A DNA stretch of 64,000 nucleotides from Georgenia sp. EYE_87 (GTDB lineage Bacteria > Actinomycetota > Actinomycetes > Actinomycetales > Actinomycetaceae). Positions 34,606 through 45,300 of this stretch are shown here, piece by piece (position 1 is the stretch's first letter; each line of letters opens with the position of its first letter). The stretch lies in contig NZ_JAHXNL010000001.1 of assembly GCF_023148685.1 (NCBI RefSeq), positions 558,001-622,000 on the forward strand. Reading direction: 5' to 3'. A program made the translations under genes and the position numbers. The notes beneath the pieces are model-generated. The model did no database searches and was not told the origin of the DNA. It was given only the letters and a program-made list of their open reading frames with translations.

Positions 34606-36930
34606 TCAGTCCTTCCGGCGCGGCGCGGTGCCGGCGCTGTCCGTGGTTCGTGCGCCCGCCGTCGTCCGCGGGTCGCGGCGCCGGGTCCGGCGGAGTGACC
34701 GGGTCGAGACGCGGGAACGCCACCAGCGCCGGCGCCCGACGGCGGTGCGGAGCCGCACGAGCGTGGCCTCCACCTCGCCCCAGTAGGTGGTGACGTGGTC
34801 CTCGCCCGGCTCGGCCGGGCCGAACGTGCCGGCGTCGGCGCGGCGCGCCAGGTCCGCAGCCCGCGCGGCGGAGGCGTCGACCGGGGCGGTCCGGCGCTGA
34901 CGCCGGGTGGCCTCGCCCGGTGCGGCCAGCGCGGCGACCATCTCGCCCGCGGCCTGGGAGCGGGTGGCGGTCCGCGAGACCTCCACGCCGAGGTCGGTGG
35001 CGGCGTCGACGATCTCGGCCCAGCCGCCGGCCACCCGCGTCGAGGGGGGGCCGAGGGTGCGCCGGCGCCGGCGACGGCGCAGCTTGACCGCGAGGATCAC
35101 CAGCAGCGGCGCCAGGACTATGAGCAGCACCCCGGCGGCGGCCGCGGCGACGAGCAGCGCCACCGGGAGGGCCGCGTCCTCCTTCTCCTCCTCGTCCTCG
35201 ATCTCCACGTCCTGCCGGTCCGACGGCGGGGCGTCCGGGGGCTCCTGCGCCGGCGGGGGCGGCTGGAGCACCTGCGGCTGCGGCCGGTTCTGCGGCAGCG
35301 GCGACTCCTCCTGCCAGATCCGGTCCTCGTCCGGCGTCGGGTAGAACGGCACCCAGCCGTGACCCTCGAAGGGCACCTCGACCCACGCCGTGACGTCGTC
35401 GCCGGTGAGCTCCACCGGCCCGTCGGCGCCCGCCGGGGCCTCGAAACCCATGACCACACGCGCCGGCACGGACATCGACCGGAGGATCAGCCCCATCGCG
35501 GCGGCGTACTGCTCCTCGTCGCCCACCATGGGGTCCTCGCCGCCCAGCAGGGAGTCCAGGCGGGCCGCGCCGTGCCCGGGCAGGGACGGCGTCTCCCCCT
35601 CCAGCCCGTGCGAGAAGTACCCCGCCTGCAGCCCCTGCTCGACCGCCTGGATGCGCGCGATGCTGGTCGAGGCGTCCGCCGTCAGCGCGGCCGCCACCGT
35701 GGTGACGACGTCGGGGACCGTCACCTCGGGGAGGGGGACGTCGGCGAGCGGGGCGCCCGCGAGCTCAGTGTTGGTCGGCCGCACCGGCACCGCGGCGAGC
35801 ACCTCGTAGGTGTCCCCGGGGGCGAGCCCCGCGGTGGTCAGCCCGGTCCCGGTGGACCGGTTGAAGAAGAAGGAGCGGGAGAGGTCCTCGGCCCCGGCGC
35901 CGGTGAAGTCCACGTCGTACGGCGTGCCGAGCACGGGCACCCACACGCCCGCGTACTCCCCCACCGTGACGCTGACCTCGTGGAGGCCGTCGGCGAGCTC
36001 CGGCTCGATGCGCTCGCCGATGCGCAGGTACTCCCCGGACCCCGACTGCGCCGGCTCGGCCACGGCCCACGCGGTGCCGTCGTAGGCGTCCAGGGTGGCC
36101 ACGCGCACCTGGGCCCCGGCGGGGAGGCCGTCGACGGTGAGGACGGGCTCCTCGCGGTGGTTCTTGACGTACTCGCGGAAGCCCGCGAGGGGGCTCGGGT
36201 AGTCGTGGAGGTCGGGCGGCGGCTCGATGCGCTCACGCAGCACCAGCCGGTCGGAAGGCGGGGCCAGCATCCCGGCGGCCCCGCCGACGACGGCGCCGAC
36301 GGCGACCAGGGCGGCGACGCCCGGCACGCGCCCTGCGTGCATCCGGCCGGTGCGCCAGCTCGCCCAGACCAGCCCGACGGCGGCCAGGACGAGGCCGAGC
36401 GGCACCGACGTCGTGACGTCCGCCGTGCCCAGCAGGATGGCGACGACGAGCACGAGGGCGGGCGGGACGAGCGCCCACACCGGGCGGCGCGTGCGCGCGG
36501 CGACCGTCACGGACACGCAGGTCGCGACGAGCGCGAGGAGGTAGGGGGCGGTGAGCAGGTTCCCGCCCGCGCCCAGCGGCGGCAGGACGGTGACGACGTC
36601 CTTCCACGACGTCACCACGCCCCGCCCCACGGCGCCGATCGTCTCCGGCGTCGGGACCACCCCGCCCAGCGCCGTGGTCGGCGCCCCGAGGGCGGAGAAG
36701 AGGACGAGGACGGCGGCGAGGGCCGCCAGCACCGGCAGCACGCCCCAGCGCAGGGCGGCCCCGACGACGGCGACCGCGGCCCCCAGCAGCACCCCGCCGA
36801 GCACGGCGGCGACCAGCCGGGCGGTGCCGAACACCGGCAGGAACGGCACGAGCGCGGCCAGGACGAGGAAGGAGATGACGGCGACGTCGACCCCGCGGCG
36901 CGCCAGCACCTGACGGACGGCGGGGATCAT
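34606..36930 (-). CDS. Membrane protein with transglutaminase-like (TgpA) domain lacking the catalytic triad
   Basis: The 774-residue protein has about seven membrane segments in the first 230 residues (DUF3488-like), an extracytoplasmic part with a transglutaminase-fold domain (about 400-540), another membrane segment near 590-615, and a basic cytoplasmic tail. The family alignment is clear, yet the triad is absent: the Cys position is Glu in GDEEQYAAAMG (about 472), His is Thr in TAWVEV (about 516), and Asp is Tyr in PFYPTPD (about 530). It should thus not be a transglutaminase or protease; a peptide-binding role is possible. The ATG overlaps the DUF58 stop. The MoxR-DUF58-TgpA trio is a well-known gene set. 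Confidence 0.85.
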   Translation of the reverse strand: MIPAVRQVLARRGVDVAVISFLVLAALVPFLPVFGTARLVAAVLGGVLLGAAVAVVGAALRWGVLPVLAALAAVLVLFSALGAPTTALGGVVPTPETIGAVGRGVVTSWKDVVTVLPPLGAGGNLLTAPYLLALVATCVSVTVAARTRRPVWALVPPALVLVVAILLGTADVTTSVPLGLVLAAVGLVWASWRTGRMHAGRVPGVAALVAVGAVVGGAAGMLAPPSDRLVLRERIEPPPDLHDYPSPLAGFREYVKNHREEPVLTVDGLPAGAQVRVATLDAYDGTAWAVAEPAQSGSGEYLRIGERIEPELADGLHEVSVTVGEYAGVWVPVLGTPYDVDFTGAGAEDLSRSFFFNRSTGTGLTTAGLAPGDTYEVLAAVPVRPTNTELAGAPLADVPLPEVTVPDVVTTVAAALTADASTSIARIQAVEQGLQAGYFSHGLEGETPSLPGHGAARLDSLLGGEDPMVGDEEQYAAAMGLILRSMSVPARVVMGFEAPAGADGPVELTGDDVTAWVEVPFEGHGWVPFYPTPDEDRIWQEESPLPQNRPQPQVLQPPPPAQEPPDAPPSDRQDVEIEDEEEKEDAALPVALLVAAAAAGVLLIVLAPLLVILAVKLRRRRRRRTLGPPSTRVAGGWAEIVDAATDLGVEVSRTATRSQAAGEMVAALAAPGEATRRQRRTAPVDASAARAADLARRADAGTFGPAEPGEDHVTTYWGEVEATLVRLRTAVGRRRWWRSRVSTRSLRRTRRRDPRTTAGARTTDSAGTAPRRKD

Positions 36931-38234
36931 CGCATCGCCTTCCGCAGCGTGCGCGGCAGCTCGTCGAGAGCCCGGACGGTCACGACGGTGACCACGCCGA
37001 CCGTGGACAGCCCGGACTCGGCGTCCCGGTCGACCCGCACCGCCAGGGCGCGCACGCCGACCGGCAGGACGGCGCCGGCCGCGCGCAGGTCCCGCGGCGA
37101 GACGGTGGAGCCGCAGACGAGGATCGCCATGGAGGCGTGCTCGACGTCCCGGGCGACCGCGCGGGCCATGGTGACCACGCCGGAGGGCCCGGTGCCGGTC
37201 TCCAGCCGGGTCAGGTTGTCGAGCAGCTGGCGGCGCGAGAGCGCGGGCAGGACCTCGTGGCTGGTGAGGACGGTGAGGTCCTTCTCCTCCGCGAGGGCCT
37301 GCAGGCCGAGCGACCCGGCGCTCGAGACCGCGATCTCGAGCTCCTCGTCGTCGTAGTAGTCGGCCGCGTTGCGGCTCAGCGCCACGACGACGTGCGAGCG
37401 CCGGGTCTCCTCGAACTGGCGGACCATGAGCTTCCCGGTGCGCGCGGAGGAGCGCCAGTGCACGTGGCGGCGGTCGTCGCCGGGGATGTACTCGCGCAGC
37501 GCGTGGAAGGCGAGGTCGGAGCTGGTGATGTCCCGGGTGGTCGCGCCCTCGAGGTCGTGGAGGAACCCGGCGGCGGTGGAGGCCAGGCGCACGGTGCGGG
37601 GGTGGACGTAGAGCTCCGCCACGTCCGTCCAGGTCATGGAGCGGCGGACGAGGCCGAGCGGGTCGCCGCGCACCGAGCGGACCGGCCCCACGGCGATGAC
37701 CGCGCGCCGGGCGGTGGGGATGGCGAAGAGCTCCTCGTGCTCCCCGCCGCGCGGGAGCCCGGGCAGGGCGAACGCGACCTCGGCCTGCCCCACCGGCATC
37801 TCGATGCGGGCGGGCAGCACGTGGTGCGCGGAGGTGTTGCGGACGACCACCCCGGCCATGGCCCGCTCCCCCACCACCACGCGGGACTCCGAGAGGCGCA
37901 GGATGACGGCGTACGGCTGGCGGCCGAGGGTGAAGGCGAGCGCGGCCAGGAAGACGGTGACGAGCACGACGCCGACGACGAACAGCTCCACCCAGCCGAG
38001 GCCGCGGCCCGCCACCCAGGCGACGACGCCGGCCACGAGGGCCGCCCAGCCGATCGCCCCGACCCAGCGGAGCACGCGGGCGGTGGCCAGCCGCTGGGCG
38101 CGGGTGCGCTCCAGCGCCCCCTGGACCCCGGGAATGGTGCTCAGTCGCTGGGTGAGGGAGGTGCGTGCGGTGGTGCCGGCCGTCCGGGCGGTGGTCGAGC
38201 TGCCCGCCGTCCGTGCGCTGCGCTCGGTGCTCAC
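36927..38234 (-). CDS. DUF58 domain protein
   Basis: The 435-residue protein has two membrane segments (WVGAIGWAALVAGVVAWVAG, FVVGVVLVTVFLAALAFTLG) followed by a beta-rich domain and the DUF58 signature REYIPGDDRRHVHWRSSART with GKLMVRQFEE at about 265-295, then a von Willebrand A-like C-terminus. DUF58 proteins nearly always accompany MoxR AAA ATPases and are thought to be their membrane-side targets. The GTG start overlaps the MoxR stop as GTGA, and the stop overlaps the TgpA-like start, so all three are translated together. Confidence 0.9.
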   Translation of the reverse strand: MSTERSARTAGSSTTARTAGTTARTSLTQRLSTIPGVQGALERTRAQRLATARVLRWVGAIGWAALVAGVVAWVAGRGLGWVELFVVGVVLVTVFLAALAFTLGRQPYAVILRLSESRVVVGERAMAGVVVRNTSAHHVLPARIEMPVGQAEVAFALPGLPRGGEHEELFAIPTARRAVIAVGPVRSVRGDPLGLVRRSMTWTDVAELYVHPRTVRLASTAAGFLHDLEGATTRDITSSDLAFHALREYIPGDDRRHVHWRSSARTGKLMVRQFEETRRSHVVVALSRNAADYYDDEELEIAVSSAGSLGLQALAEEKDLTVLTSHEVLPALSRRQLLDNLTRLETGTGPSGVVTMARAVARDVEHASMAILVCGSTVSPRDLRAAGAVLPVGVRALAVRVDRDAESGLSTVGVVTVVTVRALDELPRTLRKAMR

Positions 38235-39247
38235 TGCCGGGGTGCCTGCTCCTGCGCCTGGGCGCGCACGGCCGGGGGCACGACGTCGGAGAGGACGGCG
38301 GCGAGGGCGTCGGCGGCGGTGGCGCCCTCGAACTCCGCCTCCGCCTCGAGCACCAGGCGGTGGGCCAGGACGGGCTCGGCGAGATCCTTGACGTCGTCGG
38401 GCACCACGTAGTTGCGCCCGTGGGCGGCGGCCCACGTCTTCGCCGCGCGCACCAGCGCGAGCGCGCCGCGGACCGAGACGCCGACGACGACGCCGGGGGC
38501 GCGCCGGGTCTCCTCGACGATCCGCGAGACGTACTCGAGCACCGCCGGGTCGACGTGCACCGTGTCGGCCAGCCCCACCATGTCGGAGACGGCCTGGCCG
38601 GTGATGACCGGCTCGAGGGCACCGGCGCGGTCACGCTGGGCGGCGCCGTGCAGGATCTGCACGGTGGCCGAGTGGTCCGGGTAGCCGACGGAGGTCTTCA
38701 TCAGGAAGCGGTCGAGCTGCGCCTCGGGCAGGCGGTAGGTGCCGGCCTGCTCTATGGGGTTCTGCGTGGCGAGGACGATGAACGGCCGGCCGACGTCGTA
38801 GGGCACGCCGTCGACGGTGACCCGGCCCTCCTCCATGACCTCCAGCAGGGCGGACTGCGTCTTGGGCGAGGCGCGGTTGATCTCGTCGGCCAGCACGACG
38901 CTGGCGAAGATCGGGCCGTGGTGGAACTCGAAGGTCTGCGTCTTCGGGTCGAAGATCGACACGCCCGTCACGTCCGAGGGCAGCAGGTCCGGGGTGAACT
39001 GGATGCGGCTGCTCCTCGCCTGCAGGGTCTGCCCGAGCGCCCGGGCGAGCTGCGTCTTGCCGGTGCCCGGGTAGTCCTCGAGCAGCAGGTGCCCGCCGGA
39101 GAGCAGGGTGGTGACCACCAGGCGCACCACGTTCTGCTTGCCGATCACTGCCCGGGAGACGTTCTCCACGATGCGGTCGAACGTCCCGGCGAACCAGGTG
39201 GCCTGCTCCAGGGTCATCACGGGGGCGGAGGTGCTGGTGGCGGTCAC
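38231..39247 (-). CDS. MoxR-family AAA+ ATPase
   Basis: The 338-residue chaperone-like ATPase has Walker A GTGKTQLARALGQ (about 80), Walker B VVLADEINRASPKTQSALLE (about 125), sensor 1 FIVLATQNPIEQAGTYRLPE (about 165) and a C-terminal lid with GVSVRGALALVRAAK. MoxR proteins help assemble or activate membrane and surface complexes together with DUF58 and VWA partners; both the DUF58 gene and the giant surface protein are adjacent here. The first possible start is GTG at 39247; an internal ATG (39217) would give a more usual N-terminus (MTLEQATWFAG). Confidence 0.92.
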   Translation of the reverse strand: MTATSTSAPVMTLEQATWFAGTFDRIVENVSRAVIGKQNVVRLVVTTLLSGGHLLLEDYPGTGKTQLARALGQTLQARSSRIQFTPDLLPSDVTGVSIFDPKTQTFEFHHGPIFASVVLADEINRASPKTQSALLEVMEEGRVTVDGVPYDVGRPFIVLATQNPIEQAGTYRLPEAQLDRFLMKTSVGYPDHSATVQILHGAAQRDRAGALEPVITGQAVSDMVGLADTVHVDPAVLEYVSRIVEETRRAPGVVVGVSVRGALALVRAAKTWAAAHGRNYVVPDDVKDLAEPVLAHRLVLEAEAEFEGATAADALAAVLSDVVPPAVRAQAQEQAPRQ

Positions 39248-39304
39248 AGGGGGTCCTTCGGGGGTGGTGGGGGCGGGGTCGTTCGGGTGGGGAGGGCGGC
39301 TCGG

Positions 39305-42300
39305 CTACCAGGTGAACGGATCACTGGTGAGGTTGTGACCGTTGCCCTTGACGATGACCCGCGTCTGGTAGCCGGGGTGACCGTAGTACATGGTGGTCTC
39401 CACCGTTCCGCTGCCGTTCGGGAAGTTGTAGGCACGGCCGTTGCTGGTGGCGCCTTCCATGTTCCGCCAGCCGCCGTCGTTGACCTGGAACGTCACGCTG
39501 TAGCTGCCGGCGGGGAGCAGGTCGGAGTAGGACACAGCGACGAAACGGCACGCGGAGGCGGCACAGCCTGGCTGGCCCTGGGCGCTGGAGCCCTTGGCGA
39601 CGCGGACCACGGGATCCGGCGGTGGCGGCGGCTTCTGAGCCGTCCGTTCCTGGGCGGAGGCGGTCCTCGGCTGTGTGTCGACATCCCGCTGGACACGGAA
39701 CTCCGCCTTGTACACCGTGTCCCAGGATCCGCCACGGGCCGTGGAGCCGGAAGCGCCGACGTTCTGCCAGCCGGTCCAGCCACCGCCGTCGTTGAAGCGG
39801 ATCTGCGTGGTCGTGATCGGCCGGCCGTTGTCGTTCGGGCTGGACCAGCGGAAGGTGATCTCCCGATCGGCGGTGCGGTTGGCGCTCAGCGTCGGGCCGG
39901 CCAGCGGTCCGTACGGGACGGCGGCGTTCGAGGTGCCGGAGGTCTCGCCGGCGTAGGAGTTCATCGCCCGGACCCGGAACTGGTAGCTCTGGCCGTCGTT
40001 GAGGCCGCGGACGGTCCGGTCGGCGCGCAGGGTCTGCCAGCCGCCGCCGTTGACGGAGACCTGGTACCCGGTGATCGGGTCGCCGTTGGGCTGAGCGTTC
40101 GTGAACTCGAGCTGGACGACGCCGTCGGAGCCCGTCGCGGTGGCCGTGGGCGTGCCCGGCGCCGAGGGCCGGGCGAACGAGCGCACCGGCTGGGACCGGG
40201 CGGAGGTCTCCGACCAGCCGGCCTTGTTCTCGGCCCGGACGCTCACGGTGTAGTCGGACCCGGCGGGAGCGTCCTCCTGGAACGACGTGCTCGCCGTCAC
40301 GAAGTCACGGAACAGGCCGCCGTCCCGGAAGATCTGGACCTGGTACTGCGAGACCGCGGCGCCGTTGGCGTACGGGGCCTCCCAGACCGCGGTGACCTGC
40401 TGGGCGACCGGGTCGTCGACGCGCTGGACGCGCGGGGCGGCGGGGGCGTCGGGGACGCCAGCGGGCACCTCCCCGGCGGACCAGCCGGACCACTCGGAGG
40501 GGTCGGGCGCCTGGTTCCGCGCCCGGACCTGGACCCGGTACTCCTGGCCGTTGGTCAGGCCGGACCAGGTGTGGCTCGTGCCGGTGACGTTGATCTGACC
40601 ACTGCCGACGGCCGGGGAGATCATGAGGTCGTAGGACTCCACGGGCGAGCCGGAGGTCGGCGGCGCGGCCCACTCGATGGCCAGCTCGCCGTCGCCGAAG
40701 GTCAGCACCGGCGGCGCCGGGCGCTCGGGCCTGACGTCGGGGCGGGCGACGGCGGAGGCCCCGGAGGGCTCGGAGTCGCCGACGGCGTTGGTCGCCGTGA
40801 CCGTGAAGGTGTACTCGACGTTGTTGGTCAGGCCCGAGATCGTGCAGGTCGTGGTGGCGCACTGCGAGGTCGACCCCGACGTCTCCACCGTGTAGCCGGT
40901 GATGGGCGAGCCGTTGTTGGCCGGCGCCGTCCAGGAGAGCACGACCGTCCTGTCGCGCACGTCCTCCACCCGCGGCGGGGTGGGTCGCTCGGGCGCCCCG
41001 ATGACGTTCATCGTCAGGCGCCCCTCGACGTGACGCCGGGCGTCGCCGGTGGCGTCCTCGACGACGAACAGCACGACGACCCGTCCGACGAAGTCGGCGT
41101 CCGGGGTCACGGAGACCTGGCCGGCGGAGAAGCCGACGTCGGCGCTCCCGGACTCGACGTAGGCGTCGACGACGGTCAGCGGCTCGCCCGGGAACGGGTT
41201 GTACGCGCCGACCAGCACGTCGACGGCCTGCGTCTCGCCCTGGTCGACGGTGCCCAGGTCGCGGTCCTGGACCCCGGCCGGGGGCCGGGTGGAGGGCACG
41301 ACGGTCGCCGTGACGGTGCCGGTGACCGGCTCGTTGACCGGGTCGGCGACCGCGACGACGATCTCGTGCTCGGTGCCCGCGGGGGTGTCGGCGGGCGCGG
41401 AGACGGACAGGATCGTGCCGTCGATGCTCGCCTCCACCCCGGACCCGGCCTCGACCACGCGGTAGTCCAGCTGGTTGAAGTCGGCGGTGTCCGGGTCCTG
41501 CACGAGGTTGCGCAGGTTGAGCGTCACCGGCTGCTCGGCGGGCGAGACCTCCACGGAACCGCCGGCGAAGGCCGGCGGGGTGTTGCCGCCGTCGGGCAGG
41601 ACCGTGATCGGCAGCGTCAGGACCGACCGCAGGCCGTCCTCGGCGCTCGCACCGTCGGTCACCTCGAAGGTGATCGCCGCCGGGCCGGCGTAGCCGGGCG
41701 CCGAGGTGTAGCTCAGCGTGGTGGCGTCGAGCACCGGCGAGGCCCCGTCGGAGTTCGTCGCGGTCACGGACGCCCCGTCGGTCAGCCGCACGTCCTTGCC
41801 GCTCGGGGAGACGACGTAGTCGGCGACCGGGATGTCGACGGTCTGGCCCGTGAGGACCTCGATGGGCTCGGCGTCGGTGCGCAGCACCGGGCCGGTGTCC
41901 TCGACGCCGGGGATGTCGACGAACGCGAACCCGACGTTCCCGTCCACGTCCTGGACCTGGTAGGTGATGACCTGCCGGTCCGGCAGGACCGGCGCCTGGA
42001 CCTGGTTCTCGACGACGCTCACGCCCTCGGGGGCGTCGGGGACGGAGACCCGCAGCGCCTCGGCGGTGCCGTCCGGGTCCTCGTCGTTCTCCAGGACCGG
42101 CACGGTGACGGAGTCGTGATCGATGATGTCGGCGGCCTGCACGAGGTCGTCGCGGGCCAGCGGCGGCAGCAGCGGGGCGTCCGGGGACACCTTGACCTCG
42201 AGGAGGCCGGTGTCCTGGCCGCCGCGGTTGTCCGTGGCGCGGTAGGCCACGGTGAAGACCGTCGGCTCCCCCGGGCTCAGGATCCTCAGCATGCCGTTCT

Positions 42301-45300
42301 CGACCGTGATGTCGACCCCCTCGACCGGGTCGAACGGCACCCCCAGCTCGCCGGTGGGCAGGTAGAGGGGGTCGCCGTCGGGGTCGGTGTCGTTCGCCAG
42401 GACGTCGACGGAGATCTCGCGGCCGGGCCGGACCTCGACGGCGTCGTCCTGGGCGTCGGGGGCGCGGTTGGACTGCGGGGGCGGTACGACACCGATCCGC
42501 ACGGAGGCGCTGGCCACCATGCCGAGCCGGTCGCGCACCGTGTACGTGAACTGGTCGGTGCCGTCGAGGTGGCCGTACGCCTCGTAGTCGAGGTACCCGG
42601 GGCCGACCTCGACGATCCGGCCGAGCTGCGGCGACTCACCGGCGCCGAGGAGCTGGACGGAGTCGCCGTCGGGGTCGATGCCGAACAGGGGCACCTGGAT
42701 GCGGATGCGCTCGCCGCTGAAGGCGCGGGTCTGGATCGGGTGCGGCAGCGGGGCGGAGTTGCGCTCGGCGTCCGCCTGGACGTGCACGGTCACCTGCGCG
42801 GAGGCCTCGTTGCCGGCGGAGTCGACCACGCGGTACACGGCGTTGACGGTCTGCGGCTGGGCGGGGGCGCGGAAACGCACGGTCTCGCCCGAGACGAAGA
42901 AGTGCCCCTTGGACGCGTCGGGCGCCTCGGCGAGCTCCGGGGCGAGCTCGAACTCCAGGCCCGCGGGGTGGGAGTCGTTCTGGAGCACGGGGATCGTCAC
43001 GAAGTCCCCGGCGCGCACGGTGGCGGTGTCGGCCTCGGCGACCGGCGGCTGCAGCGCGGAGTCGGTCCCGACGGGCATGACGACGACCTCTCCCTCGGCG
43101 GAGGAGTCGCCGTTGGAGACGGTGTAGCCGAAGCGCAGCGGTTCGGTCGGCACCTGACGGGCGCTGATCTTGAGGATGCGGTGCTCGAGCACGGAGACGA
43201 CGAGCCCGGACTCCGGCGGCACGGTGACCTGCTGGACCGCGAGGAGCCGGCCGGAGGGGTCCTCGTCGTTGGCGAGGACGTCGACGAGCACGGCGCCGCC
43301 GGCCGGCAGCAGGGCGGTGTCCTGCACGGCCACGGGTGCGCCGTCGGCGGGGTCGGTGACCTCGACGCGCACGAGACCCGTGGCGTCCTTGCCGGAGTCG
43401 TCCACGACGACGTAGGTCAGGTAGTAGGAGCCGGCGGTCTCGGCGGTGAAGCGGAACGACCCGGCGTCGTAGTCGGGCACGACCGTGGCGTCGGCCTGGG
43501 TACGCACGTCCGCCAGGCGCAGGGGTTCGCCGTCGGGGTCGGTGTCGTTGACGATCGGCTCGATCTCCACCTCCTCGCCGGCGGTGGCGCGGAAGTAGTC
43601 GAAGACCGGGACGGGCGGGAGGTTGCCCTCCTCGCGGACGTCGACCTCGACGGTCACCTCGGTGGTCTCACGCCCGTCGGAGACCGTGACCGGTACCGCC
43701 TTGGCGCCGGTGGTGACGCCGGAGTCGACGAACTCGACGGCGCCGTCGGGGGTGAACCGCACGACGTCGTCGGCCGGCGCGGTCGCCCCCGTCACGAGCA
43801 GCTCGTCGCCGTCGGCGTCGCGCATGTGGGTGAGCACGTTGACGCTGCCGGTGGCGCCCGAGGTCACGGTCAGGCGGATCGGGCGCAGCTGCTCCGGAGC
43901 GGTGTTCTCCGCCTCCGGAACCGCGCGAAGAGCGACCGAGGCGGTGGCCTCTCCCCCGCGGCCGTCGTCGACGGTGTAGCTGAAGCTGCCGCTGCCCGTG
44001 GCGCCCGCGGGGGCCGAGACCTGCAGCGCGCGCCCGCCGAGCACCTCCCGGACCTCACCCAGGCCGGGCGGGAAGCCCTCGACCTGGCCGACGGCGAGGA
44101 GGTCGCCGTCGGGGTCGGTGTCGTTGGCGAGGACCTCGACGATCGTGGTCGACCCGGCGCGCACGCCGAAGCTGTCGTCCTCGGCGACGGGCGGGCGGTT
44201 CTCGGCCTCGCGGTCCAGCGGGATCTCGTCGGTGATGTCCTGCTGGGACTCCTCCTCGAGCTCGTCCGTGGCATCGGGCGGGGTGACGTCGTCCCAGTTC
44301 TCCACGATCGTCATCGACTCGTTGACCAGGTAGACGGTGCCGGTGAGGGTGTCGTTGAGCACGACGAGGTCGCGGTTGGTGCGGAACTCCAGCTCGGGCT
44401 CGCCGGCCGTGGTCGGCACGGGCGCCTCGACGGCCTCGCCGTCCCCGCACTGCTGGAGGTAGTGGCTCTCGGCGCCGGCCCACGCGGCGTGGACGCAGCC
44501 GGCCACGACCGCCGGCGTCGCGGGCCGTCCGGCCGCGGGGGCGCGCAGCGTGACGGGGTCGCCGCCGTCCAGCGGGACGCGGACCAGGGCGTCGGCGCTG
44601 GCGAGGACGACGTCGTCGCTGTCCTCGCCCGGGTGCTGGAGCCGGACCTGGCTGACGTCGAGCCCGAGGTCGGTGAGGTCCGCGGGGTCGGCGCCAGGAC
44701 GCCCGAGGAGGAGGCGGCCGTCGGCGGTGCGGGTCAGGACGACCGGTGTCTCGCCTACGACGGTCAGCTGGGTCTCGGCGCCGGAGAGGTCGGCCGGGTC
44801 GATGCCGGTCTCCGTCTCCTCGAGCTCGACCGGCTCGGCGGTCTCCCCCGCCTCGGCGGCGGCTGCCGCCTCGGCCTGGAGCTCCTCGGTCCCCCTGGGC
44901 ACGGTGACGACGACGGAGTCGGACGTGGACAGCCCGTAGGCGGTGCCGTCCTTGCCCACGGCCAGCTCGGCGTCGGCACCCAGCGACGCCTGCGGCGGCG
45001 CGTCCTCGTCCGCCAGGACGCCCGTCGCGTGCGCGGGCGCCGTGCGCAGGTTCCCCGACCCGAGGTCGAGGACCGCGACGACGCCGCCGCCCAGGCCCAC
45101 CTGGTGGTCGGCGGGGAGGGTGACGCCGCCGGCGTCGGTGGAGACCGTGGCCGGGTCGAGGGCGGAGAGCAGGTCGACGCCCGAGTCGGCGACGAGGACC
45201 GTCGAGCCCTCCTGGAGCACGTCGATCTCGTTGCTGGCCGAGGTGACGGACCCGTCGAGCTGCTGCACCGGGTAGTTCACGCGGCCGACGAGCAGCTCGG

